From the IMG/VR virus record IMGVR_UViG_3300042691_028523, positions 1-29,439 of that record: a stretch of 29,439 bases of DNA. The stretch is one strand, 5' to 3'. The DNA comes from a virus. Below the pieces are notes generated by a model. The model worked only from the letters and a program-made list of their open reading frames with translations. It did no database searches and was not told where the DNA came from. The translations under genes were made by a program, and so were the position numbers. Position 1 is the stretch's first letter, and every line of letters starts with the position of its first letter. This document shows positions 5,186-12,853 of the stretch, one piece after another.

Positions 5186-5536
5186 ATGGCAGTTAAGACC
5201 TCCGAGCACGAAAAAATACAGCGGATTCATGAGGTCTATCGCCTTTTGGTTAAAGGCGCCTCACGTTTTCGCATCGTTCAACATGCTTCAAAAAAGTGGG
5301 GAGTAAGCGATAGAACCGCAGACAACTACCTTGCAGAGGCTCGCAAGCTGCTAGACCGCGACCTTGAAGTTGCACGGCCCGAGTGGCTGGCGCAGGCTGT
5401 TGCCGAGATGCAGGACTGGATGTGGCAAGAGCTGAACCCTGATGACCGCGACGACCGGGTAACCACGCAAAACCGGCTGGCAGCTCTTCAGTACCTCAAG
5501 GCGCAGGCCTCACTTCTCAAGTTTGAAATGACCTGA
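5186..5536 (+). CDS. terS: terminase small subunit
   Basis: This 116-residue protein lies directly before the large terminase, with a TGATG overlap. Residues 10-60 contain a helix-turn-helix: a helix IQRIHEVYRLLVKG, then RFRIVQHASKKWGVSDRTADNYLAEARKLL, typical of TerS and other phage DNA-recognition subunits. The remainder is helical and would form the oligomerisation core (WLAQAVAEMQDWMWQEL, NRLAALQYLKAQASLLKFEM). TerS forms a ring that recognises the packaging site and feeds DNA to the motor. Codon use is slightly more AT-rich at its start than in the neighbours. Confidence 0.8.
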   Translation: MAVKTSEHEKIQRIHEVYRLLVKGASRFRIVQHASKKWGVSDRTADNYLAEARKLLDRDLEVARPEWLAQAVAEMQDWMWQELNPDDRDDRVTTQNRLAALQYLKAQASLLKFEMT

Positions 5537-6867
5537 TGCTGGGTCTCAACTACGAGGTCGCGCCTAATGCCTTGGTCGGTGCTTTCATGCAGCCAACGGC
5601 GCACGCCGACCGCCTTGCAGCCCTTCAGCAGCAGCTTTACACCTCTCTCACCGACCCCCAGCGCACCGTCTACGACGCCAACACCCGCTTTACCTACCTC
5701 TGCTCTGGCCGTCGCTTTGGCAAGACCTACCTCTCCCTCACCCGCCTCATCAACTGGGGCCTGGAGCGCCCCGGCGGCCTTTTCTACTACGTCGCGCCCA
5801 CCTACCGCATGGCGAAGCAGATCGCTTGGGTGCAGCTCAAGCAGATGGTCCCGCCCGAGGTCTTTGACCGCAAGAACGAAACCGAACTGTCGGTTCACCT
5901 TGCCAACGGCAGCACCATCTACCTCAAAGGCGCCGAAGACCCAGACCGCCTGCGCGGAATTTCGTTGTCAGGCTGCGTCATTGATGAGGCCGCCTACGTC
6001 CGCGAAGACGCTTGGACCATGGTCTTGCGCCCTGCCCTCTCGGATCAGCAGGGCCCTGCCTGGTTCACCACCACACCCGCCGGCCTGAACTGGTTCGCTG
6101 AAGCCTGGGACGCTGCTGACGACGACCCGCAAGCCTCTTGCTTCACCTTCAACACCCTCGAAGGTGGCCAGGTCAGCGCTGACGAGATCGAGGCTGCCCG
6201 CCGCACCCTTGACCCTCGTACCTTCTCTCAGGAATACGAGGCCTCCTTTGTCAACCTCGTCGGCCGCGTTGTCCCTGACTTCAACGACGACAACATCCGC
6301 GACGACCTGGAAGACCTTGGCGGTGAGCTGATCGTTTGCGCTGACTTCAACGTTTCACCGATGCACTGGATCATCGGCCAGAAGGTCGGCAACCAGTTCC
6401 ATGCGTTCGACGAGATCCACATTCGTGAGACGCACACGGATGAAGCAGCCTCGGAGCTGCTGCGCCGCTACCCCGACCGCACGATCCGCGTTTACCCAGA
6501 CCCCACGGGCCATGCCCGCAAGACCTCAGCCGGCGGCAAGACCGACCATGGCATCCTCCGTCAGCGGGGGCTTTGGGTGTCGGAGAACAAGCGCCCCTAC
6601 ATGCAGGACGACAAGCGCAATGCCATCAACGCCATGGTCTGCGATGCCAACGGCAACCGCCGCTTGTTCATCCACCCACGCTGTAAGCAGACAATCAAGA
6701 GCCTGCGCAACCTGACCTTCAAGGATGGCACCAACATGCCGGACAAGGAATCAGGCCACGATCACGGCTGGGATGCGTTGTCCTACGGCATCATCGGCGT
6801 CTACGACCCGGTGGCACCGTGGAAGGCCTCGGCCGGCAAGGCGGTGCGCAACCTGCGGCTCTACTGA
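5536..6867 (+). CDS. terL: terminase large subunit
   Basis: This 443-residue packaging motor has both domains. The ATPase part shows Walker A SGRRFGKT (57-64), Walker B CVIDE (147-151) and the coupling motif FTTTPAG (177-183). The C-terminal RNase H-like nuclease shows its three acidic clusters in VCADFNVSP, VYPDPTGHARKTS and GHDHGWDALSYG. It pumps DNA into the prohead through the portal and makes the headful or terminal cut. Length is normal. The ATG at 5536 overlaps the TerS stop. An alternative start at 5587 (MQPTAHAD) cannot be excluded. The order TerS, TerL, portal, scaffold, capsid is standard. Confidence 0.95.
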   Translation: MLGLNYEVAPNALVGAFMQPTAHADRLAALQQQLYTSLTDPQRTVYDANTRFTYLCSGRRFGKTYLSLTRLINWGLERPGGLFYYVAPTYRMAKQIAWVQLKQMVPPEVFDRKNETELSVHLANGSTIYLKGAEDPDRLRGISLSGCVIDEAAYVREDAWTMVLRPALSDQQGPAWFTTTPAGLNWFAEAWDAADDDPQASCFTFNTLEGGQVSADEIEAARRTLDPRTFSQEYEASFVNLVGRVVPDFNDDNIRDDLEDLGGELIVCADFNVSPMHWIIGQKVGNQFHAFDEIHIRETHTDEAASELLRRYPDRTIRVYPDPTGHARKTSAGGKTDHGILRQRGLWVSENKRPYMQDDKRNAINAMVCDANGNRRLFIHPRCKQTIKSLRNLTFKDGTNMPDKESGHDHGWDALSYGIIGVYDPVAPWKASAGKAVRNLRLY

Positions 6868-6869
6868 TC

Positions 6870-6880
6870 GGAAACCTAGG
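6870..6880 (+). promoter_or_regulatory. junction motif GGAAACCTAGG
   Basis: A copy of the recurring junction motif lies in the 24-base gap between large terminase and portal, ending 11 bases before the portal GTG start. Confidence 0.4.
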
Positions 6881-6891
6881 CAAAAAGCGCT

Positions 6892-8379
6892 GTGCATACG
6901 CTCGCTGCCACTGATCTGACCCCGATCCTCAGCCTGCAGGATCTGAAGGTTCACGATCCCGGCATTGCCTGGCAGCGGATGCAACCCCGCTGGGAGCTGA
7001 TTGAGGAGCTGACTGGCGGCACGCTGCAGCTGCAGGCCGCTGGTCGCCGCTACCTGCCGCAGGAGCCGAAGGAATCCGACGAGGCCTACCGGGCACGCCT
7101 GCTGCGGTCCGTCTGCCCGCCGTACCTGGCGCGCACTGAGCAGATGCTGGCCGGGATGCTGACCCGCAAACCGGTCCGCCTCGACAACGTGCCGGATGTG
7201 ATGAGCGAGCAGCTCTTTGATGTGGACCTGCAGGGCAATGACCTCAACGTCTACGCCAACCAGCTGGCCCGCACCTGCATCCGCTACGGCCACGTCGGCG
7301 TGCTGGTGGACTTCCCCCGAGGCGACGAGGGCGACGACAGCCCGGTGCAGGACTTCAACCGCCCGTACTGGGTGGGCTACACCCCGCGAGACATCCTCGG
7401 CTGGCGCACCGATGTGGTGGGTGGCACGCAGAAGCTGACGCAGCTGCGCCTGCTGGAGCGGGTGGTGGTGCCCTACGGCGAGTTTGGCGAGGAGCTGGTG
7501 GAGCAGGTGCGCGTGCTGGAACCCGGTGCGTTCCGCCTGTACCGCAAGCAGGCCAGCCGCACCCGTGACTGGGAACTGATCAGCGAAGGCACCACCACCC
7601 TCGATGAGATCCCCTTTGCGGTGGCCTACAGCAACCGCACAGCGTTCATGGAGTCCACCCCGCCGCTGGAGGAGATCGCCCACCTCAACCTGCAGAGCTA
7701 CCGCGTCGGCTCCGACCTCAGCAACCAGCTGCACCTGGCAGCGGTGCCGCGTTTCCACCTCTACGGCGTGCCGGCCGAGCTGGACGAGATCACCGCCGGC
7801 CCGGATTCGGCCATGGCCTTGCCGGTGGATGCTCGCGCTGAGTTCGTTGAGCCGCAGGGCACCAGCTATGGCTTCCAGCTGCAGCAGCTGGAGCGCATCG
7901 AAAAGCAGATCGCCGAGCTGGGCCTGGCCGCGATCCTCGGTCAGAACATGACCAACCAGGCGGCGCAGTCCAAGGCGATTGACCGCAGCCAAGGCGATGC
8001 GGCCCTGATGCAGGTGGCCCTCGGCCTGCAGGATCTGATTGACAACTGCTTGCGCTTTCACGCTCGCTTCCTGAACCTGCCTACAGGCGGCAGCAGCATG
8101 GTCAACAACGACTTCGTGGCCAAGACGCTGGAGCCGGCGCATGTGCAGCAGCTAATCCAGCTGCGCAATGCCGGCGACATCACGCAGGAAACCCTGCTGA
8201 TCCAGCTGGCTGATGGTGAGTGGCTCTACGACGACTTCAACGTGGACGCTGAGATTGAAGCCACCGCCGCACAGCAGCAGTCGCGCTTGAAGGCCACAGA
8301 GCAGCAGCTGCAGGGTGCGCTGCAGGAGCTGCCGAGCGTTGATCGGCAACCTACGGAGCAATCCAGCCCTGTGGGCTAA
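6892..8379 (+). CDS. portal protein (DUF4055-type)
   Basis: This 495-residue protein sits where the portal is expected, between large terminase and scaffold. The N-terminal part (WQRMQPRWELIEELTGGT, then GRRYLPQEPKESDEAYRARLL, and the MLAGMLTRKPV segment) matches the general pattern of DUF4055 portal-like proteins. A helical stem region follows around residues 330-380. The C-terminus is a glutamine-rich coiled tail (AAQQQSRLKATEQQLQGAL). It would form the dodecameric ring through which DNA enters and leaves the head. The start is GTG. The - strand carries a 463-codon open frame opposite this gene, a by-product of codon bias, not a gene. Confidence 0.85.
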   Translation: MHTLAATDLTPILSLQDLKVHDPGIAWQRMQPRWELIEELTGGTLQLQAAGRRYLPQEPKESDEAYRARLLRSVCPPYLARTEQMLAGMLTRKPVRLDNVPDVMSEQLFDVDLQGNDLNVYANQLARTCIRYGHVGVLVDFPRGDEGDDSPVQDFNRPYWVGYTPRDILGWRTDVVGGTQKLTQLRLLERVVVPYGEFGEELVEQVRVLEPGAFRLYRKQASRTRDWELISEGTTTLDEIPFAVAYSNRTAFMESTPPLEEIAHLNLQSYRVGSDLSNQLHLAAVPRFHLYGVPAELDEITAGPDSAMALPVDARAEFVEPQGTSYGFQLQQLERIEKQIAELGLAAILGQNMTNQAAQSKAIDRSQGDAALMQVALGLQDLIDNCLRFHARFLNLPTGGSSMVNNDFVAKTLEPAHVQQLIQLRNAGDITQETLLIQLADGEWLYDDFNVDAEIEATAAQQQSRLKATEQQLQGALQELPSVDRQPTEQSSPVG

Positions 8380-8382
8380 TCC

Positions 8383-9066
8383 ATGCCTGAAGAACAGCTG
8401 GACACTCCTGTGGAGTCGTCCGCCTCTGATACCACGGCCCTCCAAGCTGAACTGGAGGCCATGCGCCGCAAGAACCAAGAACTGCTCAACGAGAAAAAGC
8501 AACTCCAGAAAAAGCTCCCCGAGATCCCCGATGGCGTGGATGTGCAGGAGCTGCTGGAGTTCAAGCGCAAGGTGGAGCAGCAGCAGCTGGAATCCAAGGG
8601 CCAGTACCAAGACGCCCTCAAGACCTACGAGCAGCAATTCCGCGACCGCGAAAGCTCCTACCAGCAGCAGATTGAGAAGCTGCAGGGTGAGGTGCGCAAC
8701 CTACGCCTTGATTCCCGCGTGGTGGCCAAGCTCGCTGATCAGGTGCATGACCCCAGCGATGTGCTGCGTCTGCACAGCAGCAGCCTGACCCTCAACGACA
8801 ACGGGGAGCCCGTCTACAAGGACGGTTACCAAGAGCTGCCGATCGACGAGTGGATGGGCCAGCTGCAGCAGCAGAAACCCTGGCTGTTCAAAGCACCCAA
8901 GCCGCAAGGCACCGGTGCGCCTGCCGGCAGCCGCAGCACCGCCGTGGTGCCCGCCGGCATGAAAAACCCGTTTAGCCCTGAGCATTACAACCTGACCGAA
9001 CAGGGGCGTCTGTTCAAGACCAACCCCGACCTTTACGCCAAGTTGAAATCAGAAGCGAAACGGTAA
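8383..9066 (+). CDS. head scaffolding protein
   Basis: This 227-residue protein has a long charged coiled coil (about residues 18-110: LQAELEAMRRKNQELLNEKK onward) and a short conserved-looking C-terminus, NPFSPEHYNLTEQGRLFKTN. A coiled coil followed by a basic C-terminal capsid-binding helix, immediately before the major capsid gene, is the hallmark of phage scaffold proteins. These organise capsid assembly and then leave the head. No protease signature is visible in it or its neighbours. It starts three bases after the portal stop, and a copy of the junction motif lies within the portal end at 8345-8356. Confidence 0.8.
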   Translation: MPEEQLDTPVESSASDTTALQAELEAMRRKNQELLNEKKQLQKKLPEIPDGVDVQELLEFKRKVEQQQLESKGQYQDALKTYEQQFRDRESSYQQQIEKLQGEVRNLRLDSRVVAKLADQVHDPSDVLRLHSSSLTLNDNGEPVYKDGYQELPIDEWMGQLQQQKPWLFKAPKPQGTGAPAGSRSTAVVPAGMKNPFSPEHYNLTEQGRLFKTNPDLYAKLKSEAKR

Positions 9067-9138
9067 GCTATAGCCAAAGGGACGGCTGTGCTGACCCAAC
9101 GGCTTGTGGCCACCAACCACCCCTCTTAAATCATCATC

Positions 9139-10164
9139 ATGGCAACCCTTCGGAGCGACATCATCGTTCCCGAGGTTTTCACTGCCTACGTTGACGAGGC
9201 TGTCACCACCCGGTCGGCCTTCCTCAACAGCGGCGTGATCCAACCTCTGGAGATCCTCAACGCCACAGAAGGCGGCGACTACGTAAACGTCCCGTCCTGG
9301 ACCGCCAACCTCAGCGGCGACGCTGAAGTGCTGAGCGATTCCGCCAGCCTCACCCCTGGCAAGATCGGCGCTGAGAAGCAAATCTGCCCGGTCCTGCACC
9401 GTGGCCGCGCCTGGGAAGTGCGCACCCTGGCCGCCCTCGCCGCTGGCGATGACCCGATGCAAGCCATCGGCCGCAAGGTCGCTGACTACATCAGCCACCA
9501 GCAGCAAAAGGATGTGTTCGCCATCCTCAAAGGCGTCTTTGGTCCGCTGACCAGCAACACCACCGGTGCGCTGAAAGCTCTGGCGATTGACTCCAACGCC
9601 ACTGCTGTGCCCCTGAGCCCTGGCAAGGTGGCTGAAGCTCGCGCTGCCCTGGGCGACCAAGGCGAGAAGCTGAGCGTGATCGCCATGCACAGCAAGACGT
9701 TCTACGACCTCGTGGAGCGCAAGGCGATTGACTACGTGACCAACGACGAGGCACGCGGCGGCGGCACGGAAGCCACCACCGGCATCGCGCCTGTGTTCGG
9801 CGGCAGCGTGGCTGGTGCTTACACCAACAACGCCACCGTTCCCTTCTACATGGGGATGCAGGTTCTGGTGTCGGATGATGTGAACAACGATGGCACGCAG
9901 TATGCGTCCTATCTGTTCACCCCTGGCGCTCTGGCCAGCGGCAATCAATCCGGCCTTGTGACTGAAACCGACCGTGACATCCTCGCCCTGAGCGATGCCA
10001 TGTCGGTTCACTGGCACAACCTGTTCCACCCGCTGGGCATGTCCTACACCGCTGGTGGTGTCAACCCCTCCCGCGCCACGCTGGAGACCGTTGGCAACTG
10101 GACTCAGGTGTACGAGACCAAGAACCTTGGGATCGTGTCCATCGTCTCCAACCCCAACTTCTGA
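9139..10164 (+). CDS. major capsid protein
   Basis: This 341-residue protein follows the scaffold and is by position and sequence the major capsid subunit. Its early region (TRSAFLNSGVIQP, GGDYVNVPSW, LTPGKIGAEKQI, VLHRGRAWEVRTLAALAAG) follows a pattern common to scaffold-dependent capsid proteins of siphophages, presumably with the HK97 fold. The C-terminus is beta-rich. The 72-base gap before it has no Shine-Dalgarno sequence, which is notable for what must be one of the most highly made proteins and fits a host that relies little on that signal. A 377-codon open frame on the other strand is a shadow. Confidence 0.9.
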   Translation: MATLRSDIIVPEVFTAYVDEAVTTRSAFLNSGVIQPLEILNATEGGDYVNVPSWTANLSGDAEVLSDSASLTPGKIGAEKQICPVLHRGRAWEVRTLAALAAGDDPMQAIGRKVADYISHQQQKDVFAILKGVFGPLTSNTTGALKALAIDSNATAVPLSPGKVAEARAALGDQGEKLSVIAMHSKTFYDLVERKAIDYVTNDEARGGGTEATTGIAPVFGGSVAGAYTNNATVPFYMGMQVLVSDDVNNDGTQYASYLFTPGALASGNQSGLVTETDRDILALSDAMSVHWHNLFHPLGMSYTAGGVNPSRATLETVGNWTQVYETKNLGIVSIVSNPNF

Positions 10165-10175
10165 GGTAACTAACG

Positions 10176-10562
10176 ATGGCATCCATCTTTGAACTGGAGC
10201 AGGCCAACTTTGGCCGTGCCACAGAAGGCTACGTCCTTCTGGCTGGCGGCAACGCTGACACCACCCTCACCGCTGCCCAAAGCGTTGAGAGCGTGGTCAC
10301 CGTGACCCCGACCACCGGCCGCACCTACACCACTGCCACCGCCGCTGACATCATCAGCGAGCTGGGCAACAGTGCCAAGGTCGGTCAGTGCTTTGAGGTG
10401 ACGATCGTCAACCTCGCCAGCGCGACTCATGCCGTCACCTTTGCGGGCGGCACCAGTGTCACCGTCAGCGGCAATGCCACTGTGGCGGCGGCTACTTCTG
10501 CCACCTTCTTGGGCCGCGTGGCTTCGGCCAGCACGGTCGTCTTCTACCGCAAGGGCGGCTGA
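10176..10562 (+). CDS. head decoration-like structural protein
   Basis: This 128-residue protein lies directly after the capsid gene. It is rich in threonine, alanine, valine and glycine in alternating patterns (VVTVTPTTGRTYTTATAA, HAVTFAGGTSVTVSGNATVA), typical of a beta-sandwich virion protein. The position suggests a capsid decoration or head-fibre-like protein. There is no signal peptide or catalytic motif. It ends in a TGATG overlap with a tiny downstream gene. The role is inferred from position and composition. Confidence 0.6.
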   Translation: MASIFELEQANFGRATEGYVLLAGGNADTTLTAAQSVESVVTVTPTTGRTYTTATAADIISELGNSAKVGQCFEVTIVNLASATHAVTFAGGTSVTVSGNATVAAATSATFLGRVASASTVVFYRKGG

Positions 10563-10723
10563 TGGGTCTGTTCGCCTTCCGGCGACTGCGTGACCAGCTG
10601 GAGGCTGCCTCTCAGGAGGCGGCCTCTTTTGCTGCAGAGCAGTGCCAGCTGCAGGAACCCCCGGCAACACCCAAGCGCCGGCGGCAACCTAAGCCGCTCA
10701 GTGACCACAGCGAGGGCGGCTGA
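10562..10723 (+). CDS. tiny hypothetical protein, 53 aa
   Basis: This 53-codon frame starts in a TGATG overlap with the decoration-like gene and ends in another TGATG overlap with the next tiny gene. The product (MGLFAFRRLRDQLEAASQEA...) has a helical N-terminus and a basic, proline-rich second half (PPATPKRRRQPKPL). Perfect coupling on both sides and GC-rich third positions argue that it is translated. A copy of the junction motif lies within it at 10683-10694. No function is known. Confidence 0.5.
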   Translation: MGLFAFRRLRDQLEAASQEAASFAAEQCQLQEPPATPKRRRQPKPLSDHSEGG

Positions 10724-10860
10724 TGGCTGTCAAAGCCAAGACTGCCGCTACGGCCAAGCTGTTCCGCCGCCAACCACCCAAGCGCACGCGGCAGGGCAAT
10801 GGGCAGCACAGCAAGCCCAGCCATGGGCGCAAGCTGAACCGAGGCCAAGGGCGTGGCTGA
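10723..10860 (+). CDS. tiny basic protein, 45 aa
   Basis: This 45-codon frame encodes a very basic peptide (MAVKAKTAATAKLFRRQPPK, ending GRKLNRGQGRG). It starts inside the stop of the preceding tiny gene (TGATG) and overlaps the start of the MuF-type gene by eight bases. Such a charge suggests DNA, RNA or virion binding, for example a minor head component. Short basic ORFs at this place between capsid and MuF genes are easily missed. The evidence is coupling and composition only. Confidence 0.5.
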   Translation: MAVKAKTAATAKLFRRQPPKRTRQGNGQHSKPSHGRKLNRGQGRG

Positions 10861-12835
10861 TCTCTCCGCGCAGGTCGAGGAGTTCCTGCGCAATGCCTTG
10901 CGGCAGAAGAAGCTGGAAGACCGGCTGATCCGCCAGGCGCTGCGCGATCTGCGTCAAACCCTCATCGCTGTCGAGCGGGTGATGGGCAGCAGCGGTGTGC
11001 TCAGCGTGGGCCCAAACCGCGAGCGCACCATTCAGGCGGTCGTCACCGCCGTGGCCAAGAGCGTGCAGGACTCCTTCGGCGTGCCGCAGCTGGCCGCACT
11101 GCAGGAGGCCTTGACCCCGTTCGTGGAGCAGCAGCTGGGCTTTGCGCGGCGCATGGTCACCATGGCCGGCGGTGAGCTGGTCAACGAGGGCGCCGTGGCC
11201 GCCAGTGGCGCCCAGGTGCAGCGCATCGTCAACGATGCCGTGGTGGCCGGTAAGACGCTGAGCACGCAGCTGAGCAGCGCGCTGCCGGCACTGGTGGCCG
11301 ATCGCGTTGAGCGCTTCATTCGGCTGGGCTTGTCGGATGTGGGCGGTGAGACCTTTGCCACCTACCAAGACGCGGTGGTGCGCACGACGGAGAACAACGT
11401 TGAGGCCCTGATTCGCACCGGCGTGCATGAGGTGGGCAGCGCGGCGCAGCAGGCGATCTATGAGTTCGAGACGGACCCGGCCTGGATGGGCCCGGAGGGC
11501 TTGGTGTGGACAGCGGTGCTGGATTCCAACGTCTGCCCGATCTGCCTGAAGCTGGACGGCAAGCGGTTCCCGACCGAGTACCGCAAGGTGTCACCGCATC
11601 CGCAGTGCGTTCTAGGCGATACGCCCGTTATCGCTGGAAGCGTTGCCGCTGCGGTGCGGTCGGTATACAGCGGCAATGTCGTCACTATCGGCACGCATGG
11701 CGGCCGGAACCTTTCGGTTACCGAAAACCACCCAGTGCTCACCGCCAACGGATGGAAGCCGGCCAAGGCAATCACAGAGGGTGACCAGCTCGTCTGCCAC
11801 GGCATCCCAAACCCGGTAGCGAGCGTCAATCCAGACCTCAATCAGCGCCCAACCACGGCTGAAGAGCTTTTCACGCTTGCTCTCCAGCAACCTTCTGTGG
11901 AAATCGGTGCTGTGCCAGCCGCCGCCATGGACTTCCACGGCGATGGAGCCGGGATGCACGGCGAGGTCAACATTGCATGTGTGAACCGGGAACTGCTGCT
12001 GCACGGCCAGTCCCCGTGCGCGAAGCATGTCGGCCAGGCGCTGCTCGTTGGCGCTGATGTGCAACTGACGGACGTAGTTGACCTCAGCACGCTTGATGCG
12101 TTCCTCTTCGCTATGCACGCGGCCGCGACAGGCCTCGTTAGCGCTAGCGACTTGCTTGCGGCGCTGCTCAGGGGTGAGCTGACTCCACTTGAGGGTCTCC
12201 GCCTCGCTTTGGCTGCGCGGTGTGATGCCCGCTTTGATGAGCCGCTTGCGGATGGTGCCGCGTGCGACTCCAAGGCGTTGGGCGATCTGGTTCTCGCTCA
12301 AGCCAGATCGGTACAGCTCGACAATGACGGCAATGTCCACCTTGGGCCGATGCCTGACCTCAATGCCTGCGGCGTCAAGGCAGGCTTTGATGGTGTAGAA
12401 GCGGCACCGTTGCTGCTTCATGATTTCGGCAAAGCCCAAGCCGGACTGGTAGAGCTGGACAATGTGATCAGCGTTGAGATCGGGGCGCGGCATGAGATAC
12501 CCGTGTATGACTTTTCTACCCTCAGCGGGGCATATTTGGCTGATGGCATTGTAGTGCACAACTGCCGCTGCTACCTGCTGCCATGGAAGTGGCGCAGCGA
12601 AGACATGACCGACCCCAGCGGCAACAAGGTGCCGCCCAAGCGCCCAGCGGATGGCGATGGCGCCGAGCAGGCCCTGAGCTTCAAGGTGGCGGCCAAGCAG
12701 TGGGTCAAAGACAACCCCGACACCGCGCAGGCCATCTTCGGCAAGAAGCTCGGCCAGCGCCTGGTGGACGGTGAAATCGGCTTTGACAAGGCCGTCAAGC
12801 TCTGGTCGGCACCGAAGAAGCCGCCGGCAACTTAA
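10853..12835 (+). CDS. MuF-type head morphogenesis protein interrupted by an intein
   Basis: The 660-codon frame encodes a minor head protein split by an intein. The N-extein (residues 1-251) is helical and ends in the MuF signature (WTAVLDSNVCPICLKLDGKRFP ... SPHPQ). The C-extein (571-660) continues CRCYLLPWKW and a charged helical tail. Joined, they restore the family's HPxCRC motif and give a normal 341-residue protein. MuF-type proteins join the portal vertex in small copy number and act in head assembly or DNA ejection. The intein lies exactly in the conserved motif, the usual choice for selfish elements. The GTG at 10853 overlaps the preceding tiny gene by eight bases. Confidence 0.9.
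   Translation: MADLSAQVEEFLRNALRQKKLEDRLIRQALRDLRQTLIAVERVMGSSGVLSVGPNRERTIQAVVTAVAKSVQDSFGVPQLAALQEALTPFVEQQLGFARRMVTMAGGELVNEGAVAASGAQVQRIVNDAVVAGKTLSTQLSSALPALVADRVERFIRLGLSDVGGETFATYQDAVVRTTENNVEALIRTGVHEVGSAAQQAIYEFETDPAWMGPEGLVWTAVLDSNVCPICLKLDGKRFPTEYRKVSPHPQCVLGDTPVIAGSVAAAVRSVYSGNVVTIGTHGGRNLSVTENHPVLTANGWKPAKAITEGDQLVCHGIPNPVASVNPDLNQRPTTAEELFTLALQQPSVEIGAVPAAAMDFHGDGAGMHGEVNIACVNRELLLHGQSPCAKHVGQALLVGADVQLTDVVDLSTLDAFLFAMHAAATGLVSASDLLAALLRGELTPLEGLRLALAARCDARFDEPLADGAACDSKALGDLVLAQARSVQLDNDGNVHLGPMPDLNACGVKAGFDGVEAAPLLLHDFGKAQAGLVELDNVISVEIGARHEIPVYDFSTLSGAYLADGIVVHNCRCYLLPWKWRSEDMTDPSGNKVPPKRPADGDGAEQALSFKVAAKQWVKDNPDTAQAIFGKKLGQRLVDGEIGFDKAVKLWSAPKKPPAT
11606..12562 (+). mobile_element. 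intein (319 aa) in the MuF-type protein
   Basis: The element begins at Cys252 and ends at Asn570, before Cys571. Block A is CVLGDTPVIAG (252-262). Block B is NLSVTENHPVL with Thr290 and His293, followed by GWKPA and EGDQL as in Hint domains. Blocks F and G are IPVYDFSTLSGAYLADG and VVHN, ending His569-Asn570 before Cys571. All residues needed for protein splicing are present: Cys1, the TxxH pair, penultimate His, terminal Asn and +1 Cys. Between about residue 318 and 548 the + strand reading has no LAGLIDADG or HNH motif. Instead the - strand there encodes a homing endonuclease. The sense product of that stretch would be a linker inside the intein. Confidence 0.92.
11612..12493 (-). CDS. homing endonuclease encoded antisense within the intein (HTH + Vsr/EDxHD-like)
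   Basis: On the strand opposite the intein a 293-codon gene starts at ATG 12493 and stops at TAG 11612-11614, wholly inside the intein. The protein has two helix-turn-helix units (about residues 7-44, IVQLYQSGLGFAEIM..., and 52-90, IVELYRSGLSENQIAQRLGV...). A nuclease domain follows: SANEQRLADMLRARG (Glu150), CNVDLAV (Asp176), IAVEVHGGGWHS (Glu187, His189, His194), REKLFSRGW and LIEVW. That is the pattern of Vsr-like/EDxHD homing endonucleases, known from phage inteins and introns. Third positions are strongly GC, so it looks like a real gene. Its codons coincide exactly with sense codons, and it contains no TTA, CTA or TCA codon, which would create stops in the intein. Confidence 0.85.
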   Translation of the reverse strand: MPRPDLNADHIVQLYQSGLGFAEIMKQQRCRFYTIKACLDAAGIEVRHRPKVDIAVIVELYRSGLSENQIAQRLGVARGTIRKRLIKAGITPRSQSEAETLKWSQLTPEQRRKQVASANEACRGRVHSEEERIKRAEVNYVRQLHISANEQRLADMLRARGLAVQQQFPVHTCNVDLAVHPGSIAVEVHGGGWHSTDFHRRLLESKREKLFSRGWALIEVWIDARYRVWDAVADELVTLCDCLGRLPSVGGEHWVVFGNRKVPAAMRADSDDIAAVYRPHRSGNASSDNGRIA

Positions 12836-12837
12836 GG
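12826..12837 (+). promoter_or_regulatory. junction motif GGCAACTTAAGG
   Basis: This copy of the recurring junction motif spans the stop codon of the MuF-type gene and ends 16 bases before the connector ATG at 12854. Confidence 0.4.
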
Positions 12838-12853
12838 CCAAGAGTGTGCCGCC

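Noticed and set aside
5567-6088. 173-codon + strand frame inside the large terminase
   Set aside because: The serine-, proline- and arginine-rich product is typical of a frame shadow of GC-rich coding DNA. The terminase frame carries all expected motifs.
6751-8142. 463-codon open frame on the - strand opposite the portal gene
   Set aside because: It is in exact codon register with the portal gene and open only because the portal avoids TTA, CTA and TCA. The product is a histidine- and glutamine-rich sequence with no domain pattern, unlike the antisense endonuclease in the intein.
9049-10182. 377-codon open frame on the - strand opposite the capsid gene
   Set aside because: It has the same codon-register shadow effect. 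Its composition is anomalous and it contains no recognisable motif.
12494-12841. Upstream part of the antisense endonuclease frame (116 further codons)
   Set aside because: This stretch is antisense to the C-terminal splicing block and C-extein and shows no domain. The ATG at 12493 begins exactly where the nuclease-type protein and its first helix-turn-helix begin.
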